Shown in pieces: positions 11,901-23,900 of a DNA stretch of 64,000 nt (position 1 is its first letter; each line of letters starts with the position of its first letter). The position numbers and the translations under genes were made by a program. Source of the DNA: Tigriopus japonicus. Taxonomy: Eukaryota; Arthropoda; Copepoda; Harpacticoida; Harpacticidae. The notes below the pieces were generated by a model. The model was not told the origin of the DNA. It made no database searches and saw nothing but the letters and a program-made list of their open reading frames with translations. The stretch is from NCBI GenBank assembly GCA_010645155.1, contig JAAGOF010000185.1, positions 912,111 through 976,110 of the forward strand, given 5' to 3'.

Positions 11901-14900
11901 AATTAGTTTTTTCTTCGCATGATCGCTCCTTGGTGCATTACATTTGCCATGTGGGTAGTTGCTCCTTTGGCCAAAGTGAAAAATTGAATTTTGGACGAAG
12001 GGTTACGGTATATTTTGGTAAATAGGAAGGTTGCTACGCATTAGAGTTCCATAATAAAACAATAATAATTCTTGACATATTACGTTTATGATTACGTTGT
12101 GTAAAAACAAATGAAGATGAATCGGGCAAAGTATTTTAGAAGTTAATGAATCGCTTTGAAAATATGATTTAGGTCTATTCTCAAAAGCATCCTTACTTTT
12201 AACGTACATTAGAAAGACAAGTATTGCTGAATTTTTTAAACGAGCAAAATAAATGTTTTAGGCTATTTGGACCTTAAATTTACTGTATTGTCTCGTTTTG
12301 ACACAAATAACGCTCAAATTTTTTGCGATTCTTTTTTTAACAGTCTTGAACATAAAAGAAAAGAAGAAATGAAAACCAGTCACTCTTCTTTCTCCATAGA
12401 TTTTTCTCATTCTTCGGACAGTGTGGGAGTGTATTTACCCAATGAGAAATAGATATGGAAATGATGGTCTAGGTTCATACATTCAGTTATATTTGCGGGA
12501 CTTGATTACAAAAGAGTAGAAGACAAGCAGTATTTTAAACAATCCTTTAACAAAACAACATTTTTTTTTCTCCCACTTAATAATTTCCATTTTTTCCCAA
12601 AGATTATCTCAGTTTGTCCCCAAGGATTTCATACATGCGAATAACACAAACCACCCACCCTCCATTGCGAGAAATCCCCACTTGTCCTTAATTCCTTGCT
12701 CAGGTCTTGAGTCTGCCGAGAACAGAAACTCAAAAGAACTAGAACAAATGAAGAAGAGTAACAGTGACAGCAGTATTAACAACAACAGCAACGACGACGG
12801 CGACAATTCCCTTCGTAATAAGGACCCTCTCGGGTTTTCCAGTCTTTTTGTTCCATTTTGAATCAAAAGGAAAACAAACAAGCAAATAAAGACGGCGGAA
12901 AGACGAAGAAGTGGCTATACATACTTCTAAATCACGGGGAAAGTCATTTCTTGGTCCAACGACGACCACTGAATTCAGCTCCATGGCAAAGTAGTGTGCG
13001 CAGGACCGTGTGGCTTTTGTCTCCGACCATTGAAGAAGGAGAAACACACCCATACATACACACACACAAATAGTTCCTTGGTAAACATTGATATGAGCAT
13101 TCCTAGTCTTAGCACTCAAGTTCCAAAGAAGTGCATGTGGGGGCTGGATGCCATCTAATCCTCAAAGTTTGTGCCTCTTTTTAAGCCGAGAAAGATGAAC
13201 TAGCTAGTAGGCCCTTGTGGACCATGTGCGCATTGCCTCTGATATTTCAGAGACTTGATTCCGAGCCATAAATGCTTAAAAGCACGCAAACGTGCCAAGA
13301 GACCAACCCCTACAAAACACTCGAGATCTACATTTAGTGAAAGACAAAGAGAGAGAGAAAAGAGACGAGAAGAGAAAAAAAAACACTAGTACTTGAATTT
13401 CCACTTGGGAAATTAAACTAGCCCCCGACTGCTATTCAAGTGGTCCGAAACAAGCAAAGGGACACGATTTAGTCCCAAAAGTAAGTGAGGAGGGTTCAAT
13501 TTTGAACATAATTCATGGGGCATTTCCGACCAATCCGTGTCCAGGGACATGCTTCACAACTTCTTCGTCTGAGCGAATTGCAATTGAAACTTTCGACAGC
13601 GATAAAGCTTGACAGTAGCGATATGAATTGGCTTCGGGTCCAAGTTCAAAAGACCTCATTGGCTTTCCAATGCTTTAGCCGAGAAACTTTTGCCACCTAA
13701 ACGGTCCGCACAGAGCGTCAACTGCACATGCACTCACACTGACATTCCGCGGAGGACAAAATGCATTTCATTGGCTGCCTGCCAGGGGCTCTTGTTTTAT
13801 GAACAGAAACTAATTTCATGACTTTGCAATTCCCATCTCATGTTCGATCTCGGCTCATTACTTCGTCCCAAGAAGAAAGATGCCTTCATAAACTTTTGAG
13901 CTAGTTCAAATTTGTTGGTGCTTCCCTTTCCGTCCTCTCTGAAGCTGACTAATCTTATGCGTATGTTTTACCGTTTCTAGGCCATCCCTGAGGCTCAAGT
14001 GGTTTGGCGATATCGGGACACGTACATCAATAACGGCTCCACGCTAATTGATGACATCGATATGCGTCACTATTTCTACATCCAAAGTCTGATCAAACCC
14101 AGCCACACCAAGAGCGAGTTGTTCCTGAGTTCCACCACCACCGATGATAATGGAACATTTGCGTGCATTGCCGAAAACAAGGCTGGACGGGCCATGGCTC
14201 AATTCACGTTGCACGTGGTGGTTCCAATGCCACCCAAGCCACCGCAGGTTAGTATTTGAAGGGGTATTTTATACCTTTAAGCAGCCATTTTGATCTCGAT
14301 AGATGGTTGCTGATGCTTAGTGGCTGATTTTGTCTTAGACATGTGGCAAAAGATGACTTTTCCGAGTGCATTCAGGTTCCTCATTGCGAGATTCGAGATG
14401 GATTCTTATGGGAAGTGGGAGGGCAACGTTCCGTTTCTTACCATTTTCTACAAAAGCGCGTCCACTCAGCAGGTTGGGACTTGGAAATTCGTTGGATGGA
14501 TAATTCAATTTGGGTGCAATTCAAACACTCTTCATCCGTCATTCATCCATCCATCCTTAGTTGTTCCCCTACTCTTGTCAAATGGGCGTTGAAAGGCTTC
14601 CGGTTTTCAATAACCTCAAACATCAGACCCATTGCCAATAAGAAGATCATGATGCACGTGAAGTCTGTTTTCCCCTTTCATTTCCTTCCTAAACCAGCAA
14701 CCAAAGGGGTTTCAAGTCTAATGCAACCAAATTTCATTTGGAACTCGTCAGGGTTCCTTTTCCTTCACCTTGATTTCTTGACATTTATAACTGCATAACA
14801 CCTACTACCTGCCGTTACTTAGAAGTTAGCCTGAGGGCAGCAAGTCAAAATGGCTTAAGTAAGCACCTTAAGGAACAGTCCTCAGTTCGAAGGAAGTCAT

Positions 14901-17900
14901 CGGGAATCCTGAAATGCACACGATGATTCTTGAGTGCAATTCAATCAGGATGCCACTCATTCCTGATGGTGTTGGCTTCGTTTGAATTAGGTGCATTAAC
15001 AATATGTATGAGGCCTAAGGAACCCAAATCTCCCTTCAGGTTGAAGTGGACTGATTTCGAAGTTTCCAATGGAAAGCTGCACCTGGAGGCGAAGAGAGTT
15101 CACTCATTCTGTGTACTTACACGAATAAATACCTAGCTCACTCGAAGTTGGATGATGTCAAGGCCAGTCTCGCGGGGAAAACGCGTAAATAGGTCGCTCA
15201 AACGCAGATTTTGCACCCCTCGACTCGAATATGAGGACTTGAACGAGAGATCCTTCTTGGCTCTGCGTGCACAGAGAGTTGCGAAATGGAGAACCAGCAA
15301 GCAAGCAACCAAGCAACCAAGCAACCACGGAGGAGCAGTAATTAAAAATGTCAGCTCAGGAAATGAGCAAATTTGCAAGCGAGCGACAAGCCAAGACACT
15401 CAAGTGAACAAATGAGCCAATGGCTCTTTGGCAGGAAATCTATATTGCGAGCCTCGTTCTCGACCAAAATAGCGAATCGTGGAAGGTCCATGGGCTCGAG
15501 TTTAAAGCTTTTTGATGCCCTCTGTTGGCTTGGTTGGCGAGATTGAAGGCCACAGAGACAGAGAGACCTAACTTGATGTAATATTCTTGTCACGCTTATG
15601 TGATGCAGAAAAAGTGAGGGTTTCACTATGGCCAAAGGAAAATGAGACTTAGAGTAGGAGGAGGCAGATTCGCGACTTGTTTGAATGACTTCAAAATAAC
15701 AGTTTGTCAGAAAGTTCGTATGTAATAGTTTCTGTCAACTACTTCTTAAACTTGTATTTAGGCACAGTACAAACAAACAAAACAGATCTAGCTTTTTAAG
15801 GGCAAAATACTGGGATATCTTGTGGATGGGGAAGCCTACTGTACATATATTCATTTGAAAAAGTCTCTTTTTCTAGTGGAATAACAACAGGTGTAGAATA
15901 TCTAAAATGTCAACAAAGTGTGCTTGTGTTGAAGGTTTGAAGGCAAAATCGGAGAAAGCTAATTAATTAGCTCGTTAACTTTGGACAGAATGAATAAGGT
16001 CGATGCTTACACTCCTTCCTTGAGTTGTCTTCATTTTCGTGTGTCACGCTTCTAAATTAAAAAAGTTGTGCAGAAAATGGATTACCAAGCACTTTGGAGA
16101 CCGTCTGAAGAATGGTTTCTGAACCCATCATCGTCTTTCTTTGAGACTCGCAAAAGTCGGGAGACTTGTCACTCAGAGTGCAGATCTTGGCATTGCATTG
16201 ATAAGTAGGGACTCGGGGTTTTTAGTCAGATCAGCAAAATCTCTCCCATTCTCATCCATCTTTGACTGCATACAATATTGCAAGTTTTTAGTGGGCTCGA
16301 CTTGGTCGTAAAATTGGGAGAATATGTTTCGCGAGGACAAAAAATGGAACAACAACCCAGATCATACTCCATGAAATTAGCAATCAAAATTTGAGTGAGT
16401 TCATAGGCTTATCCAAATTTGAGTGCTTAAAAGTGGTCACCACTGTGTTTTTTTTGGTTCTCTCTAAATCCCCCGAATCGTATGCAATTTACTGAAGAAT
16501 GCTGAGCGGACAATCGCGTTGTGTCCTCGTGGTTGCAGATAGAAAAGAAAGGCTGATCCACAATTCGCCGCCTGTAAAGCTGTCTGTACTGGTAACCTTG
16601 AGGATAATGGGCCATTCCGTTCAAATTGTGTTTCAGGATGTTGTGGAAGAACGTTTCAACATGGAATACATCATCGCCATTGTGATTGCCGGAGCGCTGA
16701 TTGTGCTCATTGCTTTTGTTATCGTCACTTTAACGGCTTTGCGCTGCAAAAGACAACGAGAAAAACGAAGACGCAAGCGAAGCTTGGAGCAACAACAACA
16801 ACAACAACAGCAACAGCAACAACATTCCAGTAAAGTACACTTGGTCAGATCCAAAAGTGGAGGTGAAATCAGTTGCGCAGACTCATTGTCTACACAGGTA
16901 AGTGTATCATGCAATATAGATTTACGTTTGTAGTTAGGCACCATCCTTTTTGTTCCATCTTTATCCCGATTCCATTGCCAAATGAACTGAAATGAATTTT
17001 ATTGCTCAAGAATCCCCCTCAACAGGCTGTTGCACAATTTGGGCATTGTAAACGCTTGGTTTAAGACCCAAAATACACTAGGGATGATTTACTTGCTATG
17101 TTTTTAGTGATCGCTCGAGTCTCCGGTTATTTGTCCGCGAACATTACATTTTTAAAATCCCCCTTCGTCTGGAATGGATTGCAATTTCCACTAGTCATAC
17201 AGTGTACGGTGGAACATGGTTATCGATGTTCCGTATGTATATACTAGACCATGGGGTACAAAAGAAATAGTAGTTTCCTAGACCTTCTTAAGATTTGCTC
17301 AGTCAGGCGAATCCAATGGAGGATCCAGTGGTAGCAATTGGATATGGAGAGTGCAATGGATGGTGGAACTAAGGTGGAACCACTGCGGCGAATGACAGAT
17401 GGCGCCTCTTCTGGATATTCGAGAAACGAAGCAACATCTACGTACTGCAAAACGGTCGCTGTCCTTCTGACTTGGGCATTGAAACCTTTTTTGGGCTGGC
17501 CAGAAAGTTTTCAGACATGAAAGGACAAATTTCGGACACACGATACAACTGTTTGAATGGCAGGTAATCCAGTTTGGCTCTTTCAGAACATCAGTCGAAG
17601 AAACAGAAGGCTCAAAGTTGTCCTTTCCCCGAAACTTTATGATGAATGAAGCCACTAATATTTGCCTCTAATCATAACTGATGAGGCTAAGCAAAATCCC
17701 ATCCAAGTTCTGGGCACGTTTCTCCCCTGTACGAGGCCACTGGCCAACCCAATACCGTAAATACGAAGCCATTAGCAAAGCTGAAGTCGACACGAGCTAG
17801 CTCAGACGGACGAACTTTGGAAGAAGGATGATAAGCTTATTGTTGAGGCCCGACTTTAATCAGGTACTGCCGTGGCCAAGCTCCCCAACTTTCGGACAAG

Positions 17901-20900
17901 AACTCGATGATGAACTTGAGCGCATTTTTGCCAATTGTTGGGAACCGAAAATCGAGTTCCTTTCATCAGATCTTGAATGATTGCGGAAAAAAACGAGAGC
18001 CTTTTCATATATTTCTGCAATCCCAGCACCCACTATCCGTCCCTTCCGTCTGTCCCCTTTGCTTTGCTCGAATCTTCTCTGCTCTCATCTCGTTTTCTCT
18101 TCTTGGGCAAAATATGATGGAACAGGTCAGGAGACTCCCAAGCACTTGGAACATTTGGAACCAGAGCGAGATGATGAGATTGGAACAATGTCCACTAGAG
18201 TACGTAGGAACTTCAATCGAGGGCCACCCGTCCGATTCACTTGATCACAGATTTCTAACGGCTTAGCAAAACCGATTGGATCTGTTGATGGATTCAAATT
18301 CAATTTATGTCTCTGTTTCTGATAGTGGTTCGTCGAATGGAACTGAGTCCTTTTTCAAAACTGTAAGAACGGTTTTGATTGAGAAGTCATTTTTTTGCCA
18401 CCGCAATGTCGATTGAGCATCGTTGGCCAGCCATGCAGAAACTATGAACCCGATGAAAGAGTATTGTCCGCACGTGATGGCTGATCGTGTTTTGGGTCGA
18501 CGTGCGTACCTCAAGGATACTACGTCCCACTTTTTGCCAAAAGTTTTTCTTTTGGTCATATCCAACAATGGTGAAACCTCTTTCTCATTGGGACGTTGCC
18601 CAGGCTTCTATGACTTGGACATGCCATCAGAGGCAAAGTATCCGGATTCCAAGGCTCCTTTTTGCTTAGAGCGGCCAGAATAAGCGAGTGTTTCCGTGTT
18701 TAAAGTAGGGATGGACCGAAAAGACTCTTAACCGAAACCGAAACCGGCATTGCATTGGCTGACTACAAAATAACAGATACTCTTCGCCATGAAATTCTTA
18801 GTGCCCATGTTTGTGTTTGAAAGATTCATGACAAAAGTTGAAATAACTTTGTTCAAAATTAAAAATATTTCTGTTTACTTGGTTTTTGGACATAAAAAAA
18901 TCGAAGATTTTTAGCTCAAACTCCATTTTATATCTAGCGCCTACGTGCTTTCGTTTTCGAAAGGGGATAATCGAAGGGGGAAGAGAATAGAATAAATACT
19001 ACTACGAACACGATGTCCAGATGGCATTGATTGCCAATGGAACTTGAGAAGATGCAGACTAGCAGAGTCGAATCCTTTTACATCATTAACTTTAGATGAT
19101 GTTAGATTCAGGCCATTTCATCCGAACCGATCTTTTGTTTTTACTTTTTGTTTGACGGAAAATATAACGAAGAAGAAATAGAAAGCTCGATTTGAACTTT
19201 TGAAGTCAATATGGAGCAACCAAAAAGAGGTGAATTCAAACTGAACAGTTCTTCACAATAAAAGAAGAACCATCATCTCTATTCGATTGTTCTAAAGAAG
19301 AGGCAAGAATGATTCACTGATTAGATATTATCCAATCTTAAACATCGACTTTGTTGGTTAGTGTTGAGATTGTTCTCTTCAAAGGCTTATTGACTTAGCT
19401 GTAATTGGATTAGATGGTTCAACCACAGCCCAGATTTACGGAAAGAATTCATTCTATGCGAGTGTCTTAATGTATTTTGTTCCCTTTTTCCCTCTCAAAT
19501 GGATTTCAAACTCCGTTTTTTTCGAACATGTGGCAAAATGCATCCGTAACTTGTACTGTGCATTAACCCTCTTTTAAGACCCAAATCGAATCATCCACGA
19601 GCTTTCACGGCCATTTCCTTCAGCTTTGCCACTAGCAGGCAGGAGTGAAGGAAGACCAACTAGTGCTTCCCAATGCTTTAACCACGATGTACGTTCGTGC
19701 TCGAGAGTGTGTACTTTTTTAATCTGGTGATTGATGGTGAAATATGACTTGTTTCGGCACTTAACTCCTCAAGATTAGACTGACCAATGGGTAACCAACA
19801 GCGTGTCTATCGGACTTGACATTTCCTGGACCTGAGCATGGGTGTTTTATTTTCTTACCATCATCTGAGATCTGTCTTTAAAAGCTTGTTGTGTAGGGAT
19901 GGAATTGGGCTTCGTCAGATTTGACTCGTCTTGGCCCACGAGTACGTAAATAGAAGGTTCTGAAAGAGGTTCCACTCATAGTTGCTTAGTTGCCATTTGT
20001 CGGTTAAGGACGAGAGGCGAAGAGCATCTTTCCCCATTAGCATGAACCAGTATTCGACAACAGTCTTGTGCTCAGGCCAAGAAGACCAAGAGGGAACAAA
20101 GCAGTCTTGGGCACGGCCTTACATCGTCAGAGCCTCATCTATTCAACGAAGCATGACTGCTTAAACAAATTGCTGTCGAGGTTCTTCTCTTGCTAACCTT
20201 TCACACTCACGTGCAGCTGAACAAGTACCCTTCAGGATCAAACGAGGATCGAAACAATGCATCACTACGTATAACAACCAAGGACATGATGCTTCTTCAG
20301 CTTGGTCTGAGTTGCATTGACAAGACAAAAGACCGCCAAAGAGGGTTCCTCAATCGGCTTTCAAGCTTTCAAGGAAAAATGCCAGCAATACGTGCATTAA
20401 CCAAATAACTTTGCTTTCGGTCTTGAAAAATAGATTCAACCTTGGTCGAACACATCCGGTACACTTTGCTCCCAGCTCTTGGGTCATTACCTGGATCTGG
20501 CTCCACCAGTAAGTTGAGAATGCTGTAAAGGAACTGTGGGAACGTCTAAGACAAACATTGGATTAACTTTTAAAAGGAACTATGGAACAAGGATGGAGAT
20601 TAGGGAACGGATCTTAACCATCTCGCCAGCTAGAGAAAAAGAGATTCTAGGAGCAATGGCGGTCAAACTGGAGTCAATTTACGACCTAATCATTTTCCAA
20701 TCGCTTTATACATAATTCTGGTCTGCCTCCAGTTCGTTTGAAGCCTTGACACTTTAGAAGGTCAGCCTTTTGAAGATTTCAAGATCTAGAGGTCAGCTGA
20801 ANNNNNNNNNNNNNAAGGGATTTGAGAAGCCTCAGCCTTAGAAGAAAGGTTACATGTTTCGAGACCAAACCAATCAATCTCAAGTCGAAGTGCTATTTGT

Positions 20901-23900
20901 ACGTTGCTGCCCTTGCTGGGTACTTTCTTTACAGTAAGCAACATTGACAATGTTTCTTCGACTTATACTTGCTCCGATGGCGTTGTAGGTCACAAAAACT
21001 TTCTTGCAGAAGTGCAATCCCAAAGCCAAAGGATTGATCTCTCTCATTTCCGTCCAGAATTGATCCTAATGGTGGTCTACTTAAGCCAGGGGCCTTCTCG
21101 CCAGGTCTGGCACTCCATGTGTATCGAAATAGACGAATTTGGGAAAAGTTCATTCTATGCTCATCTTCATTGCAATCAATTCTAATTCAATCGTTCACTC
21201 AAAACCATATGTGCTTAAAGGTACATTCAGGCATCAACGTGACCAATTGTTGTGATGAATAGATAAAAACCTTCCCATTTCCGGCTAGGGGGTCTTAAAT
21301 TAGTGGGAATAATGAGGTTTGGGCATTTCTCTAATGAACCCAAGTCCTTCCTTTTTTGGCCTTGAATGAATAACCTTCGAGGCAGGTGTGCTGCCGCTGC
21401 CGCTGCCGCTGCCGCTGCCACTGTCTCTATCGTCGTTTCTATTGTTGCTCGTCCGTGGCCATTTCTCTTTCACACGTGTAAGGAACACTCGCATATACCA
21501 CTGTTGATGGCTTTAATGCTTCCTAATGCTCACCTTGTCCAAAAATGAGTGGATCCCAGTGGGAGTCCACTTGGACCACTATATTTAAGAGCAAAAAAAG
21601 AATGCCTTCAACGCAAGACGGGGCCTTTCTCTCTCGCATGTTGGAGCCAAACAGTACAAAACTGAACTAGACATCTTCAGCAAACAATCTTGAATATACC
21701 CACCCATGATGCCGAGATATGAACCGTTGTCAGAATTACTTGCATGCCAAAGGAACAGTCATTAGTTGGATTAACTTAACGCCTCAAGTGTTTTACGGCT
21801 TATACACAAAACCTTCCAACATATGAACGTAGTGTGAGTCCCTGGTGACTTTCCTCACATTTCCTTTGAAGCACTTTGGAAGGGCATTAAATGTCAGAAG
21901 GACCTAAGATCCTGGGAAATCTTGTTTTAATACTTGGCTTACAACATCACGTGTGCAAGCTTGTTTGTTGTGCCCGACACAAGCTGTTTCTCGTTATTCT
22001 TCATCAGAAAACTTTCGCATCAATTAAATGCATTTTCCCGCCCATTCTAAACGCGGTTCCCAAGTTATGTATGAGGCCATGTTTTGGGCACCGTCTTGTT
22101 TGGAATGTTCCAATCGGACAACTTTAGACATCACTTCCATTTGCTAATTTTTACAACATACTAACCAACTTTCGGTTGAATGGCCTGAATTTGAGATTCG
22201 GTTCATTAAAACAGAGCAATATCATTTTGCCCATTTTGATTACTCAGACTTCATGTCTAAAATTTGGGAACTCGACCGTTCGAAAATCTATAAAGGTGTT
22301 CAAAAAAAAGTAAAGCAAGTTACATGAGCAAGTGTCAGCTATGAATGTTCCCTTGCTTAACAAATGATTGCCTTCAGGAAATTTGGTGTTTTGGAGAATT
22401 TTTAAGCTACGAGGACAAACACGTTTTTAGTCTAAATACATACATGTGTTACTTCACTAAGCTGTAAACAATACCAATACAAATACCTACATGCACACAA
22501 CATTTTAGACGCGTTGGCGAGGCACTGGAAAGTTGATCTCGATCCTTGTTATCTTTCGTGTTTCTCAATGCCACATTTGATCTCCCTTTCGTCTCTAAAG
22601 GAAATAAACAACTACGTTGTATCAATGGAGCTAATGAGTGATGAATGAAAGGGTGATGGGAAGACAGCTGGAGAAGTGGATATTAGGTTCAAGTTCCCTT
22701 CAACCCTTTCTGACTGACAGGCCGAATGAATGCCTTGGCTGCGTGTAAGGGCCGAGGGTTGGGTTGGGAAAGTGGGCAAATGGGAGGAAAGGGCGGGGGA
22801 AGGAAAATTAGGAGCTTGTTCAACCCTTGATGGATGTTTTGGTTCTCCGGATTGCCGGTCATTGACCACTTGGTTTTGGAGCTACTCTATCGTCAAGCGT
22901 TTCATTTGCCTTTGGATTGTACACTAAAAACAATATTTTTGGATCAATTGAAAAGTATTTGCGTAATGCAAAACAAAGTTCAAAATAGAGATTTGCACTC
23001 CCACTTCCTTGTGAACTTGACACGACATTGGAAGCATCACTCGTCTGATAATAACCATGTATCTTGCAAAAGGGAGCTTAAGTGTGCAGACTTGTGAGAG
23101 GCAAGTATTGCGGAGGTTCGTTTACATTTAGCCTCAAATATGAGGTCGCATGAGTTTCAAACACTGCGGCTGGCGCGAGTATATACTTAAGGCTTGTTAA
23201 TTTGACTTGATTTTGGTGTACTTTAAAAAAATCTTATATGCGTTAACATGCGACCCATGATCATGTCAAGGATTCAAATTTGAGTTCAATGTCAACAATA
23301 AATGGAAATTGGGCCTTTAAAAGGAACAAAGCCTCAAGGATAAGCAACTCATAAATTTAACTTGAATGGGAGAGAAACCAGGAAGAACGTCTATTGTGTC
23401 TAAACAAACATTCTGTGTATGTATTTACTACTTAAGTTTTCCCCATGCTGTTAAGTGACTTCCCCATGTATTATCGCTTTTCCCTTGAAGCTATCGGCAT
23501 TACCTTTGGCCTTTGTCTTTTCAGATGACTGCATCAATTACCTCGGGCAATGTGCATATTTCCAACAACAATACCAACGGTGGGCCCTCCAGTGTGGTCA
23601 GTGCCAATAACCACCATCACCAACATCATAATAACCATCCTCATCATCTATATCACAATGACTATCAACAACAACAGCAACAGTCCCACTTAACCACACC
23701 TTCCAAATCAAATAGCCAGACCTCGTTTACGGATCTTACTTCCGACAAGAAAACTTCCACGGCAACAAAAATCGACACCTCTTCGTCGCCGATGGGTTCC
23801 TCTTCCTTCGGTAACACTAATAATGGTAATGGTCTCAATAATACCCAATTGCTGACTCAGGGCCTCTCTTCCACTACTACAGCATCAGCGGCAGCCGCTG

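Larger units (their letters stand above)
18200..23524 (+). other. kek intron 6 (5.3 kb)
   Basis: The longest intron. It holds the N gap, the hexamer repeat and an ACCGAAACCGAAACCG stretch near 18744. No exon-like segment in the kek frame was found. Confidence 0.7.

Noticed and set aside
21227..21548. Poly-Ala and Gly/Ser repeat frames on both strands
   Set aside because: Artefacts of the (GCTGCC)5 microsatellite inside kek intron 6.
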